From: Planctomycetales bacterium
GTDB taxonomy: Bacteria; Planctomycetota; SZUA-567
NCBI GenBank assembly: GCA_025997475.1
Contig: BNUQ01000008.1
Span: forward strand, 1 to 64,000
Length of the DNA stretch: 64,000 bases
Direction: 5' to 3'
Shown here: piece by piece, positions 8,968 to 18,256 of the stretch
Layout: each line of letters begins with the position of its first letter
Numbering within the stretch: position 1 is the stretch's first letter
The notes under the pieces: generated by a model
Database searches by the model: none
The model's input: the letters and a program-made list of their open reading frames with translations, nothing else
What the model was told of the DNA's origin: nothing
Made by a program: the position numbers and the translations under genes

Positions 8968-9256
8968 AGCCAATTCTCCTTTTGTTAAACGGGTCAAAAA
9001 AGAACCAAAACCGACCGCGACGAATGACGCCGCGGCAATCTTCGGGAAAATTATTTTGTTAGACCGTGCAGAACCGCCACACTTAGCGGAGCGTCCATAT
9101 CACTTAACCGATAAACGACGCTCATAAGCAACCGCTTTTCGCGCCGCGAAATCCGCGCGGCGAAGCAGAAGAATTTCGTCGCCCGAGCGGGCTACGCCTA
9201 CTTCTGCCGAATGAAGAGGCGGAGTGTATCCATCCGCCAACGACTAGCAAGAGAAA
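8968..9256. other. Intergenic region upstream of tuf; no gene seen
   Basis: About 290 bases separate tuf from the lipoprotein gene. I looked for the tRNA genes that often precede tuf and saw no T-loop (GGTTCGAATCC-like) or cloverleaf. The tuf promoter should lie here, but I could not identify convincing -35/-10 boxes. A long imperfect palindrome rich in CGCGCGG lies near 9140-9215. Confidence 0.5.
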
Positions 9257-9282
9257 ACAACCTCCCCGTCGGAGGAGGTTGT
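9257..9282 (-). terminator. Terminator of the lipoprotein gene
   Basis: The stem ACAACCTCC/GGAGGTTGT is followed on the minus strand by TTTTCTC. It lies about 45 bases after the stop at 9329. Confidence 0.75.
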
Positions 9283-9328
9283 CTGAATTTTATTTTTCGG
9301 TTCGGCGGCGCGAGGGGCGGGCGCCGTT

Positions 9329-10651
9329 TTATTTGGGCAAGCGCGCCAATTTGGCGAGCGGCGTGTCGGCGTCGATGCCGCCGCGGGCGTAGCGCGGGTG
9401 CAGTTTGGCTTTGGCGTTGGTCGCATAGACCTCCGTAACCACCAGGATATTATTGGCGTCGGCTTGATAGATTGCCCCTTCGACCATGTCGTCGCCGACG
9501 CGGCGGCTGATGATGTAGGTCGCCTCTTTGCCGTCGCCGTCGCACAAAATCACCCGCGCGTCAACCTGCTTTTTCACGGCGGCGGACATTTCCCACGCGT
9601 TGTCGAGTTCCGGTTCTTCAATGCCGGTTTTCCACGTCGATTCGCGCGGCGCTTCACGTAGTTGCGCGGGCGGCGGCACGGCGTTGATGGCCCATTCGTC
9701 AGACCGCGTATTTTTACGCCCGTTATCCGCACGTCCGCTATCCGCCGCCGAATTTTCCGGCGGTAAAATTATCGCCGCCGACCGCTTCGCCGTCAGCCCG
9801 CTCTCAACCTCGTTCTCGCTAAAGTTTTGCCATCGGTCATTGCCCGCCGGCGCGGCGGATGCCGGCAAATCGCTTGCCGCGCTCGTCGACGGCGCGACGG
9901 ACGGGCGCAACAGCGACGGACGCGAAAAATTATTCCAGACCTCGTCGCCGGTCGGCGGCGTTTTTTTGAGCGGCGGCGTGTCGCCGCGCGGACGAATCGA
10001 CGGTAACGCGATATTATCCCACGGGTCGCCGCCCTTCGCTTCTTTTTTGACCACCGGCTCCGGCAACGGAATTTCCGGTTCGGTCTCCGCCGCGGGTTTG
10101 CCCCATTCTCCCAAGCCGTCCGCCGGTTTTGTCCAATCGTCATTGTTGGCGAAATTGGCGGATTTTTTCGCGCGCGGCGCGCGCGGCACGGCAACTTCGT
10201 TTGCGGGATAGAGCGAGTCGCCGCCCTGATACGCCAACAACGCGCCGGCGGGCAAGTCGTCGCCGTCGTCGAGATTTTCACCAATCATCCGCATCACGCG
10301 CTGAACTTTTTTGATGCGCTGTTCGGTGAGTTGCAACGAACTTTCCAACTCGTCGTTGCGCCGCGCCAATTCCTCGGCGGAGCCGCGCGTTTTCGCCAGT
10401 TCCTGCCGTTGTTTGAGCGCCGTTTCGCGCAACGCCCGCAACTGCTGTTCTAACGGCGTGGCGAGGTCGTTGTCGGCGGCGGCGGCTTGGGCGAGCAAGT
10501 CGCGGCGCGGTCCTTTTTTCAGCGTGTCCGGCACGTCGTCGGTCAGCGCCGCGTCAAAAGGATTCGTGTTCGACTCGGCTTGCCAACACCCCACGGCGAA
10601 CAGAGGGAATCCCGCCGCCAACAGCGCGCCGCTCCAACGAAGAATTTTCAT
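9329..10651 (-). CDS. Predicted lipoprotein with coiled coil and repeated W-x-N motifs
   Basis: The 440-residue product starts MKILRWSGALLAAGFPLFAV and has a signal peptide ending AVG-C22, a plausible lipobox. A coiled coil covers roughly residues 62-115 (many E, Q, R, L heptads). A long, Pro-rich disordered stretch follows with recurring short motifs: PWDNI, VWNNF, RWQNF and AWEMS. The last 100 residues look folded (VDARVILCDGDGKEATYIIS, then a strand-rich stretch). The ribosome site GAGGG lies close to the ATG. It is a monocistronic minus-strand unit between two terminators. I do not recognise the family; a cell-envelope scaffold role is only a guess. Confidence 0.7.
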   Translation of the reverse strand: MKILRWSGALLAAGFPLFAVGCWQAESNTNPFDAALTDDVPDTLKKGPRRDLLAQAAAADNDLATPLEQQLRALRETALKQRQELAKTRGSAEELARRNDELESSLQLTEQRIKKVQRVMRMIGENLDDGDDLPAGALLAYQGGDSLYPANEVAVPRAPRAKKSANFANNDDWTKPADGLGEWGKPAAETEPEIPLPEPVVKKEAKGGDPWDNIALPSIRPRGDTPPLKKTPPTGDEVWNNFSRPSLLRPSVAPSTSAASDLPASAAPAGNDRWQNFSENEVESGLTAKRSAAIILPPENSAADSGRADNGRKNTRSDEWAINAVPPPAQLREAPRESTWKTGIEEPELDNAWEMSAAVKKQVDARVILCDGDGKEATYIISRRVGDDMVEGAIYQADANNILVVTEVYATNAKAKLHPRYARGGIDADTPLAKLARLPK

Positions 10652-10847
10652 CCTGCCCTCTCAATGGTTATCCGCGAATAGACGTTTTAGACAATCGGGA
10701 TTTTTATCGGACATTGAGCGGCGCGAACTTAAACGGATTGACGCGGAAGAAGCGCGAATGACGGAGTTTTTTTTGGTAAAAAAATAAGCATTTAAAGTTT
10801 TTAAGGTTTTTAAGATTTTTTAAAAACTCAAACGCTTAATTAAAAAA
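10652..10847. other. Short intergenic region; A/T-rich 7-mer-like tract
   Basis: No gene is supported. Near 10790-10830, tandem units of the TTTTTAAG type recur, similar to tracts near 32045 and 41030. Short open frames on both strands lack ribosome sites. Confidence 0.4.
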
Positions 10848-10878
10848 CCGGTCGGGCGCGAATTTTCGCCCCGACCGG
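10848..10878. terminator. Bidirectional terminator
   Basis: The stem CCGGTCGGG/CCCGACCGG is flanked by AAAAAA on the left and TTTTTG on the right, so it can work on both strands. It serves valS (minus strand), read through the MITE-like element. Confidence 0.8.
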
Positions 10879-10916
10879 TTTTTGCCGCCCCTGCCGTTTT
10901 TGTCGTCCGTTTTTAT

Positions 10917-11079
10917 TAGACCTGTTCGATAACCGAGAGCGAGCAGATTTTCGGGTATAATTTTTCGTTCCGCAAGGAAAAATGACGAAGCAATACCGAG
11001 AGTATTGCGAGGAATTTTGACGCGGCGAAACGGAAAATTAGCCGAAAAGATGCCGCGAATTGGTTGTCGAACAGGTCTA
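10917..11079. mobile_element. MITE-like element, copy 2, inverted (supplies the valS stop codon)
   Basis: This 163-bp copy is the reverse complement of copies 1 and 3. The ends are TAGACCTGTTCGATAACC and GGTTGTCGAACAGGTCTA (17 of 18 bases match as inverted repeats). The CTA at 11077-11079 is the TAG stop of valS. Because this copy is inverted, the stop comes from the opposite element end to that used by rplC. Confidence 0.85.
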
Positions 11080-13824
11080 TTGCAAACCGTCGCGCCAGGC
11101 CTGCAGGTTTTTTACTTGTTGTTCGAGGTCGGCGGCGCGTTCTTTTTCGTTCGCGACAATCGCCGGCGGCGCGTTTTTCAGAAACTCAAAATTATGGAGT
11201 TTCTGATTCAGCGAATAAAGCGCTTTCTTCTTTTTTTCCAATTCTTTCTCCGCGCGTTGGCGCTCCGTTTCCACGTCCAACAAGCCCGCGAGCGGCACGA
11301 AAATTTGCGCGCCGGCTAAAACCTCCGTCGCCGCCACTTTCGGTTTTAACAAATCCACGCCGACGAAAATTTTCCCGACGTTGGCGCGCGCCTGAATGAT
11401 GGTGAGAAAATTCGCCATCCGGTCCACTAATTTTGCGTTACCCTCGGCGGCGGAGATATGCAACTCAACCGGCTTGTCGTCCGGCGCCCGATATTTGGCG
11501 CGAATGTTGCGCACCGCCCGCACCAAGTCCTGCACCTCCGTTATCGAAATCTCCAACTCCTCGTCCCGCCATTCCGCGACCGGTTGCGTCCATTTTTCTT
11601 TCATCAAAAATTCGCCCGCCGGCAACGAATCCGTCAATCCGCGGCTTGGCGCGAGTTCGCGCAACCGCGACCAGACCTCTTCGGTGAAAAACGGCGTTAT
11701 CGGATGCAACAAGCGTAAAATCCGGTCTAACGTGTAGAGCAACACCCGCGCCGAATTCGTCGACTCCGGCGTCGCTTCGCGAAACGCCGGTTTGACCATT
11801 TCCACATACCAGTCGCAGAAATCGCGCCAAATAAAATCGTATAACACCGTCGAGAATTCGCTGAACGCCAAGCGGTCGAACGCCGCGTTGGCTTGTTCGA
11901 CGACCGCCTGCAACCGCGATAAAATCCAGCGGTCGGCGAAGCCGCATTGACGAACCTCGACCGGCGCGGTCGTCAGCGTTTTGCCGGACAGCGACAGCAT
12001 CACGAAACGCGACACGTTCCAGACCTTGTTGACGAAATTCCGCGCGTGGTCGAATTTCGTCGGTTGCAGTTTGATGTCCTGTCCCTCGGTCGTCAGCGCG
12101 CACAGGGTATAGCGGACGACGTCGGCGCCATACGCCGGAAAAGTTACTTCTTTGCCGAAGCGCGTTTGCGTCCCGCCGTCAATCATCACGAGCGGGTCGA
12201 TGCCGTTGCCTTTGGACTTCGACATTTTCGCGCCGTTCTCGTCCAAAATCGAGCCGTGAATATAGACGCTTTTGAACGGGACCTCTTTCATAAATTGCAG
12301 TCCCAGCATGACCATTCGCGCCACCCAAAAATAAATGATGCCGCGGTCGGTAACGAGCGTGTCGGTCGGATAATAATAACGTAAATCCTCGGTGTCGTCG
12401 GGCCAGCCCAGCGTCGAAAAGGGCCACAGCGCGGAACTGAACCACGTGTCCAACACGTCGGTTTCCTGCCGCAATTCCGCCGCCCCGCATTTGGCGCACT
12501 CCGCCGGCGCGGTCTCCGCGACGTGCGTCTCGCCGCATTTTTCGCAATACCACACCGGCAAGCGGTGTCCCCACCAAATCTGGCGCGAGATGCACCAGTC
12601 GCGGACTTCGGTCAGCCAGTTCAGATAGACCTTTTCCCACCGCGCCGGATAAAATTTCACCTCGCCGGCTTGACTCGCGGCAATCGCCTTTTCCGCCAGC
12701 GGTTTCATACTGACAAACCATTGCTCCGACAAATACGGTTCAATCGCCGTGCCGCACCGATAGCAATGCCCGACGCTGTGCGTCAGGTCTTCGGTTTGGT
12801 CGAGCAAATGTTTTTCGTCGAGTTCGGCGACGATTTTCTCGCGACAGCGGAAGCGGTCGAGACCGCGGAATTTGCCGGCTTTGTCGGTCATTAAGCCATC
12901 TTCGCCGATGACCACGATTTGTTCGAGTTGGTGGCGCAAGCCGCATTCGTAGTCGGTGAGGTCGTGCGCCGGCGTAACTTTGACGCAACCGGAGCCGAAT
13001 TTCATCTCGACGAAAGCGTCGCCGATAACCGGAATTTCGCGACCGGTCAGCGGCAGAATAACGGTTTGTCCGATGAGGTCTTGATAACGCTCGTCGGCGG
13101 GATTGACCGCGACGGCGGTGTCGCCGAGCATCGTTTCGGGGCGCGTGGTCGCGACGACGAGATATTGGCGGTCGGCGCGTTTCGGATTCTTGACCGGATA
13201 GCGCAAATACCACAAATGTCCGGCTTCTTCGATTTTATCGACTTCGTCGTCGGCGAGCGCGGTGCGGTCTTTCGGGCACCAGTTGATAAGTTTGCGCCCG
13301 CGATAAATCAGCCCGTCGCGATACAGTTGCACGAACGCGACGCGCACGGCGCGCGCCAGCCCGTCGTCCATCGTAAAACGCTCGCGCCGCCAGTCGCAGG
13401 AGGAGCCGAGTTTTTTCAGTTGGTTGATGATGGTCGAGCCGTATTGCTCTTTCCATTGCCAGACCTTTTCGATGAATTTTTCGCGCCCAATGTCCTCGCG
13501 ATGAAAACCGTCCTGCCGCAGTTGGCGTTCGACGACGTTTTGCGTGGCGATGCCGGCGTGGTCGGTGCCGGGTTGCCAGAGCGCGTTTTTGCCGCGCATC
13601 CGCTCGACGCGAATGAGAATGTCTTGGAGCGTGTTGTTGAGCGCGTGCCCCATATGGAGTTTGCCGGTAACGTTGGGCGGCGGAATGACGACGGTGTAGG
13701 GCAAACGATTTTTATCCACGTCCGAGTTGAAACCGCCCGCGGCTTCCCAGCGGGCATACCACTTCGCCTCGGCGTCCGCCGCCGAATAATGTTTCGGTAA
13801 ATCAGTCGGTTGGTCGTCTGACAT
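11077..13824 (-). CDS. valS: Valyl-tRNA synthetase
   Basis: The 915-residue protein is a full-length class Ia synthetase that charges tRNA-Val. The HIGH-type motif is HMGH at residues 57-60 (PPPNVTGKLHMGHALN), and KMSKS lies near residues 533-537. A zinc-ribbon-like CEKCGE...CAKCG is present. The C-terminus is the long coiled-coil arm (RQRAEKELEKKKKALYSLNQ) typical of ValRS. GGAGT precedes the ATG. It starts 34 bases after the rho stop, so rho-valS form an operon. The C-terminal residue Q is followed by a TAG belonging to the tip of the MITE-like element. Confidence 0.98.
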   Translation of the reverse strand: MSDDQPTDLPKHYSAADAEAKWYARWEAAGGFNSDVDKNRLPYTVVIPPPNVTGKLHMGHALNNTLQDILIRVERMRGKNALWQPGTDHAGIATQNVVERQLRQDGFHREDIGREKFIEKVWQWKEQYGSTIINQLKKLGSSCDWRRERFTMDDGLARAVRVAFVQLYRDGLIYRGRKLINWCPKDRTALADDEVDKIEEAGHLWYLRYPVKNPKRADRQYLVVATTRPETMLGDTAVAVNPADERYQDLIGQTVILPLTGREIPVIGDAFVEMKFGSGCVKVTPAHDLTDYECGLRHQLEQIVVIGEDGLMTDKAGKFRGLDRFRCREKIVAELDEKHLLDQTEDLTHSVGHCYRCGTAIEPYLSEQWFVSMKPLAEKAIAASQAGEVKFYPARWEKVYLNWLTEVRDWCISRQIWWGHRLPVWYCEKCGETHVAETAPAECAKCGAAELRQETDVLDTWFSSALWPFSTLGWPDDTEDLRYYYPTDTLVTDRGIIYFWVARMVMLGLQFMKEVPFKSVYIHGSILDENGAKMSKSKGNGIDPLVMIDGGTQTRFGKEVTFPAYGADVVRYTLCALTTEGQDIKLQPTKFDHARNFVNKVWNVSRFVMLSLSGKTLTTAPVEVRQCGFADRWILSRLQAVVEQANAAFDRLAFSEFSTVLYDFIWRDFCDWYVEMVKPAFREATPESTNSARVLLYTLDRILRLLHPITPFFTEEVWSRLRELAPSRGLTDSLPAGEFLMKEKWTQPVAEWRDEELEISITEVQDLVRAVRNIRAKYRAPDDKPVELHISAAEGNAKLVDRMANFLTIIQARANVGKIFVGVDLLKPKVAATEVLAGAQIFVPLAGLLDVETERQRAEKELEKKKKALYSLNQKLHNFEFLKNAPPAIVANEKERAADLEQQVKNLQAWRDGLQ

Positions 13825-13858
13825 AGTTTTACTCCGATATTTTGAACGAATCGGCGCT

Positions 13859-15466
13859 TCACTTCGTCGCGCTCGGATTGATGGTCATTAAGAATTCGGC
13901 GTTGGTTTTGAATTTTTTCATTTTGTCGTGGAGAAATTCCATCGCGTCCACCGGATTCATATCGTTCAGATATTTCCGCACCTGCCAAATCCGCGCCAGT
14001 TCGTCGGCGTTCACGATTAAATCCTCTTTGCGCGTCCCCGACAAATTCACGTCAATCGCCGGATACAATCGCCGGTTCACCAGCCGCCGGTCCAGCGCCA
14101 CTTCCGCGTTGCCCGTGCCTTTGAATTCCTCGAAAATCACTTCGTCCATTCGGCTACCGGTGTCAATCAGCGCCGTGCCGATAATCGTCAGCGACCCGCC
14201 GCCTTCGATGTTCCGCGCCGCGCCGAAAAACCGCTTCGGGCGTTGCAACGCCTGTGCGTCCACGCCGCCCGATAAAATCCGCCCCGAATGCGGCGCCTCG
14301 GTGTTATACGCCCGCCCCAAGCGCGTAATCGAGTCGAGCAAAATCACCACGTTGCGCCCGTATTCCACCATTCGCTTGGCTTTTTCAATCACCATTTGGC
14401 TGACCTGAATATGCCGGTCCGCCGGCTCGTCGAACGTCGAACTGATGACCTCGCCTTTCACCGACCGCTCCATATCCGTAACTTCTTCCGGGCGCTCGTC
14501 GATAAGCAGAACGATTAAATTCGTCTCCGGCGAATTTTTGGTAATCGCGTTGGCAATCGTCTGCATCAACACCGTCTTGCCGGTGCGCGGCGGCGCGACG
14601 ATGAGCGCCCGTTGCCCCTTGCCTAACGGCATCACCATATCCAGCACCCGCCCCGAAAATTCCAGCGGCTCGGTTTCCATCAACAGGCGCTCGTTCGGGA
14701 AAATCGGCGTCAAGTCCGAGAACGCAATCGTTGACTTCCAAATTTCCGGGTCTTCGTTGTTGATGGTTTCGACGCGCAACAACGCGAAATAATTTTCGCC
14801 GTCTTTCGGCGGGCGAATCTGCCCGGAAATGGTCAAACCGGTGTGCATTCCGAAGCGGCGGATTTGACTGGGCGAGATGTAAATGTCTTCGGAACACGGC
14901 AAATAACTGTATTTCGGACTGCGCAAAAAGCCGTAGCCGTCCGGCAAAATTTCGAGCACGCCCTCGTCGAACACTATTCCCTGTTGCGTAACCCGACTGC
15001 GGATGATGGTGCGGATTAAGTCCTGTTTGACCAAGCCCGCCGTGTCGCCGAGGTTTTCGGTGCGGGCGATGTCGCGCAATTCGGCGACCGACATATTTTT
15101 CAGCGCCGCGATGTGCAGTTCGCCGTGCTTGATTTGCTCATAGACCTCGTTTTGCGTTTTTTCGCGCGAGGCGGCTTGGTCGGGCGACAGTCCGGCGATA
15201 ATCCGCTCGTGCGACGCCTGCGCCTCGGCGTCCGTCATTTGCCGTCCGTCCTCTTCGCGCATCGCCGCGGAGCCGACCGTCGGTTGCGGGCGGCGGTCGT
15301 AAATTTCCTCGTCCTCGTCCGCCGGCAAGCCCGCCGGCAAACCGGCGCGGCGACGACCGTTGGGTTGGCGGCGCGGGTCGTTACGGTTGTTGTTGTTGCG
15401 GTCGTTGCGGTAGTGGTTGCGGTTGTTGCCGTTGCGGTTGTTGTCATTAGGACGATAGCCGGGCAT
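13859..15466 (-). CDS. rho: Transcription termination factor Rho with Asn/Arg-rich N-terminus
   Basis: The 535-residue protein has a first ~45 residues made almost only of N and R ([20 protein letters not shown]), then an acidic stretch, then the Rho N-terminal helix domain ([15 protein letters not shown]), the RNA-binding cold-shock domain ([20 protein letters not shown]) and the RecA-like motor. The P-loop APPRTGKT lies near residue 290, and the Q-loop and R-loop regions ([20 protein letters not shown]) are present. Rho is an RNA-dependent hexameric helicase that ends transcription. Similar low-complexity inserts occur in Rho proteins of several phyla. GAAAGGA precedes the ATG. It sits in an operon with valS. 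Confidence 0.97.
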   Translation of the reverse strand: MPGYRPNDNNRNGNNRNHYRNDRNNNNRNDPRRQPNGRRRAGLPAGLPADEDEEIYDRRPQPTVGSAAMREEDGRQMTDAEAQASHERIIAGLSPDQAASREKTQNEVYEQIKHGELHIAALKNMSVAELRDIARTENLGDTAGLVKQDLIRTIIRSRVTQQGIVFDEGVLEILPDGYGFLRSPKYSYLPCSEDIYISPSQIRRFGMHTGLTISGQIRPPKDGENYFALLRVETINNEDPEIWKSTIAFSDLTPIFPNERLLMETEPLEFSGRVLDMVMPLGKGQRALIVAPPRTGKTVLMQTIANAITKNSPETNLIVLLIDERPEEVTDMERSVKGEVISSTFDEPADRHIQVSQMVIEKAKRMVEYGRNVVILLDSITRLGRAYNTEAPHSGRILSGGVDAQALQRPKRFFGAARNIEGGGSLTIIGTALIDTGSRMDEVIFEEFKGTGNAEVALDRRLVNRRLYPAIDVNLSGTRKEDLIVNADELARIWQVRKYLNDMNPVDAMEFLHDKMKKFKTNAEFLMTINPSATK

Positions 15467-15904
15467 GAATGTTCCTTTCGTTGAGAATAGGCGCGGATTT
15501 TTGACGTGAAGTTGCCGCTCTAAAACGGCGTGAAAACGGGCGAGACCGGCGGCGCGCCGGTAGAAAAAATCGGAAAATTTTGTTTTCCAAAAAACGGGCT
15601 ACCCTCGCCGGATTACGTTTTGCGGGTTGCCGCCGTGGGACGCCAACGGCAGGATTTCGCTCGCAAGTCGCAAGATTGAGAAGTCGCAGGAATTTTGGAT
15701 TTGAAAGGTTACCGGAGAAAAAAGGGCGGCGCGGTTGAAGCGCGGGCAAGCGCGGGGAGCCGCGCAATCGTCAGCATCGGCGGCGCCCGAACCGCCCGCG
15801 CCGACCGATAAATTTCACGGCATCGTAAATCAACGCCGGGACTTCGCAAGGGTAAAGCGGGATTTTTTTTTGCCGAATTCGCGCGGCGCGCGGTAACTGC
15901 CCAC
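15467..15904. other. Intergenic region; no gene seen
   Basis: About 440 G+C-rich bases upstream of rho contain the region where the rho-valS promoter should lie. Short open frames on both strands are low-complexity and have no ribosome sites. I see no repeat family or RNA gene. Confidence 0.4.
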
Positions 15905-16128
15905 TTTTGCTCGCGCTGAATGCGGCGGTCGAAGCGGCGCGCGCGGGCGAAGCGGGCAAGGGTTTTGCGGCGGTGTCGGAAGAGGTGCGGAACTTGGCGG
16001 GGCGCTCGGCGCAGGCGGTGCGGGACACGACGGAACTTATCGAAGGCACGGTGGCGCGGGTGAAACACGGCTACGACATCGCGACCGAATTGGCGCGGAG
16101 TTTCAAGCAAATTGAAGAACGGTCGTAG
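15905..16128 (+). pseudogene. Chemoreceptor fragment (signalling hairpin tip only)
   Basis: This 73-codon open stretch reads [20 protein letters not shown], then [20 protein letters not shown]. That is the highly conserved tip of the cytoplasmic hairpin of methyl-accepting chemotaxis proteins. It matches the complete receptor at 39039-41000 almost residue for residue over about 55 positions, then diverges and stops. Sensor domain, membrane segments and methylation helices are missing and there is no ribosome site. It is most simply a remnant of a second receptor gene, or of a copying event from the other locus. Confidence 0.8.
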
Positions 16129-16210
16129 CGGGGGACGCTCGATTTAACGTAAATCGAATTGCGCACGCGGTTATGCCCAGAAAAAGCGCGATGCGGTGAA
16201 CACGCGCGGG

Positions 16211-17428
16211 CTAAATCGTCCACGCCGGAATCGCCACCGCGTTTTCCGTCAGCGGCAACGGCGACGCGCGCAAACAAATCACCGCGCCGCAACCGACGGG
16301 TTGCGGCAAATTTTTCAATATGCCGAAATGGCGGGCGTCGTCCGGCGTGGGCGTCGCCGTTTTTTTCACTTCAAGCGGATACAAGGTGTTGTTCATTTCA
16401 AGAATAAAATCGATTTCCCGCTGGTCGGCGTCGCGATAAAAATAAAGATTTGGGTCTTCGCCGTGATGCCAATAACTTTTCAGAATTTCCCCCAGCACAT
16501 ACGTTTCCAAAATCGCGCCGGTCAAATATCCCGCTTCCAAGGTCTCCGGGCTATTCATGCCGGTGAGATACGCGCATAAGCCGGTGTCCAGAAAATACGC
16601 GCGCGGTGTTTTGAGCAGTCGCGTGGTGGGATTGCGATAATACGGCTCGATAATTTTAACGAGACCGGCGCGGACGAGAGCGCCCAACCACGCGCGCGCG
16701 GTGCGTTGGTCGATTTGCGCGTCGCGCCCGATTTCGGCGTAATTCAACATCGCGCCGGTGCGCGCCGCGACCGCGCGGACAAAATTATGGAACTTTATTT
16801 CGTTGCCGCGCAAGTCCAAAGCGTCCCGCACATCGCGCTCAATATAGGTCTGCCAATACGATTTATAAAAAGTGCTCCAATTTTCGCCGCGATGCGTGAT
16901 GAGCCGCGGGAACGAACCTTGCCAAATAATTTTATACAATTCCGTCAATTTTAGCGGCGACGCCTGGTGTTTAATCAGCGCCGGCGCCGGTAAAAAGGGG
17001 CGACCGCCGTAGGGCTTTTTCGTCATCTCGCGATACGACAAACCGAGCAAGTCCAAAATCGCCACGCGCCCCGCGAGCGTTTCTTGCACGCCTTTCATCA
17101 ACGAAAATTTTTGCGAGCCGGTCAGCCAAAATAAGCCGTTTTTTTCGGGATGGCTGTCGATGTAAATTTTGAGGTAGGGGAAAAGTTGCGGCGCGTATTG
17201 AATTTCGTCAATAATCACCGGCGGCTCGTAACGCTCAACAAATAAGGCGGGCTGATTTTGCGCCAAGTCGCGGTCGTCCAAGTGGTCTAACGAGACATAA
17301 CGCCGTCCCGCCGTCTGCGCCATCTTCAGCAACGTGGACTTGCCGACTTGCCGCATGCCGGTCAGCAACAGCGCGGGAAAATTGCGGGAAATCCGCCTAA
17401 TTAGCGGCGTGAGCGTGCGCTTCAACAT
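16211..17428 (-). CDS. AAA ATPase with DUF4143-type C-terminal domain
   Basis: The 405-residue protein begins MLKRTLTPLIRRISRNFPAL. The Walker A motif GMRQVGKST lies near residue 24, and VIIDEIQYAP is the Walker B segment. LFWLTGSQKF (sensor) is followed by the long C-terminal half with RDADQREIDFILE and PLEVKKT, the nuclease-like DUF4143 signature. Such ATPases are common, often patchily distributed and of unknown role. GAGG lies nine bases before the ATG. A perfect 34-bp palindrome (17440-17473) lies immediately upstream. The gene stands alone, next to a chemoreceptor fragment. Confidence 0.9.
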   Translation of the reverse strand: MLKRTLTPLIRRISRNFPALLLTGMRQVGKSTLLKMAQTAGRRYVSLDHLDDRDLAQNQPALFVERYEPPVIIDEIQYAPQLFPYLKIYIDSHPEKNGLFWLTGSQKFSLMKGVQETLAGRVAILDLLGLSYREMTKKPYGGRPFLPAPALIKHQASPLKLTELYKIIWQGSFPRLITHRGENWSTFYKSYWQTYIERDVRDALDLRGNEIKFHNFVRAVAARTGAMLNYAEIGRDAQIDQRTARAWLGALVRAGLVKIIEPYYRNPTTRLLKTPRAYFLDTGLCAYLTGMNSPETLEAGYLTGAILETYVLGEILKSYWHHGEDPNLYFYRDADQREIDFILEMNNTLYPLEVKKTATPTPDDARHFGILKNLPQPVGCGAVICLRASPLPLTENAVAIPAWTI

Positions 17429-17439
17429 TTTATCTGCCT

Positions 17440-17473
17440 CGTAGGATATGACATCACGATGTCATATCCTACG
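17440..17473. promoter_or_regulatory. Perfect 34-bp palindrome ahead of the ATPase gene
   Basis: The arms CGTAGGATATGACATC and GATGTCATATCCTACG are separated by two bases. The left edge touches the GAGG ribosome site of the ATPase gene 12 bases from its start codon. It could be an operator, a hairpin that controls translation, or the joined ends of a lost element. Confidence 0.5.
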
Positions 17474-17839
17474 AAACGACGGTGGCGCGGCAAGCGCGGC
17501 GGCGGGAGTTTTAACGCGCGTAAAACGGCCGCCCGCGGCGACGACCGCTCGCGGTCGATGGGCGTCGGCGCACGGTTTAGAGGCGCTGTGCATTCCGCCG
17601 CCGCGCGCAAAAAAACCGGCGGCAAGCCATCGGTAAAAGCCATGGCGGTTAGAACCTGAAAATCTACTCCGCCTTCGTGAAGTTCGCGATGGCTTGTGAA
17701 CTGCTACGGCAAGCGGAGTAATTATCAAAAATGGCGCGCGGCGAACTAAAAGTCAAACTCCGCCATTTTTAATTTGTAATTGCTCTAATTTTTTTTCGCC
17801 TCTTTTACCTTTTTTCGCGCCGAGCGGCGCGGGCGACTC
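17474..17839. repeat. Intergenic region with a 7-mer hairpin element core
   Basis: 17474-17700 holds only Arg/Lys-rich shadow frames without ribosome sites. 17711-17795 carries a core of the hairpin family (GCGGAGTAATTATCAAAAATGGCG and the inverted AGTCAAACTCCGCCATTTTT), followed by AATTTGTAATTG units. No gene is supported. Confidence 0.5.
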
Positions 17840-17867
17840 TTGACCGCCACCGCGTTACTCATACATT
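17840..17867 (+). promoter_or_regulatory. Candidate sigma-70 promoter of the rpmF-plsX-fab operon
   Basis: TTGACC (17840-17845) and TACATT (17862-17867) are spaced 16 bases apart and lie about 45 bases upstream of the rpmF start. The match is five of six and four of six to the consensus. Confidence 0.4.
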
Positions 17868-17911
17868 TTGCGCCGTTTTGTCCACCTCACAAATTAGGTT
17901 AGGAGAGAAAT

Positions 17912-18094
17912 ATGGCAGTTCCTCGGCTGAAAACCAGCAAAATGAAAAAGCGCCAACGTCGGAGTCATCACGCGCTCGTCGCGCCCAATTTCGGCGAATG
18001 TCCGCGTTGCAACGCGCAAAAATTACCCCACTGCGTTTGTATGACCTGCGGCTACTACGGCGGCGAAAAGCGCGTCGAAGTCGAGGCGCACTGA
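17912..18094 (+). CDS. rpmF: 50S ribosomal protein bL32
   Basis: The 60-residue protein begins MAVPRLKTSKMKKRQRRSHH and has the zinc ribbon CPRC...CVCMTC (cysteines near 30, 33, 43 and 46), the normal bL32 form. AGGAGAG precedes the ATG. It heads the lipid-synthesis block; rpmF-plsX is a conserved order in many bacteria and ties ribosome output to phospholipid synthesis. A 7-mer hairpin element separates it from plsX. Confidence 0.97.
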   Translation: MAVPRLKTSKMKKRQRRSHHALVAPNFGECPRCNAQKLPHCVCMTCGYYGGEKRVEVEAH

Positions 18095-18097
18095 CAT

Positions 18098-18209
18098 CAA
18101 TTAACAATTAAAAATTAACAATTGAAGGATAACTGTCAAAACGGCGCGAAGCGAATTTGAAAATCAAACTCCGCCATTGTTAATTTTTAATTGTTAATTG
18201 TTAATTTTT
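18098..18209. repeat. 7-mer hairpin element (AATTAAC/AATTGTT type)
   Basis: Units of TTAACAA/TTAAAAA face inverted AATTGTT/AATTTTT units across the core GGCGCGAAGCGAATTTG and CAAACTCCGCCA. The left arm starts four bases after the rpmF stop codon. Confidence 0.8.
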
Positions 18210-18256
18210 GAACGACCTGCGAGTATGAGCAACCGCGGCGAAACAATGAGGACGCG

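Noticed and set aside
7726-8988. 420-codon plus-strand frame opposite tuf
   Set aside because: It is His/Arg-rich nonsense mirrored from the biased codons of EF-Tu.
8968-9256. tRNA genes upstream of tuf
   Set aside because: No cloverleaf or T-loop consensus was seen on either strand.
17459-17659. 66-codon Arg/Lys-rich plus-strand frame upstream of rpmF
   Set aside because: Its start lies in the 34-bp palindrome, there is no ribosome site, and overlapping frames on both strands are equally open.
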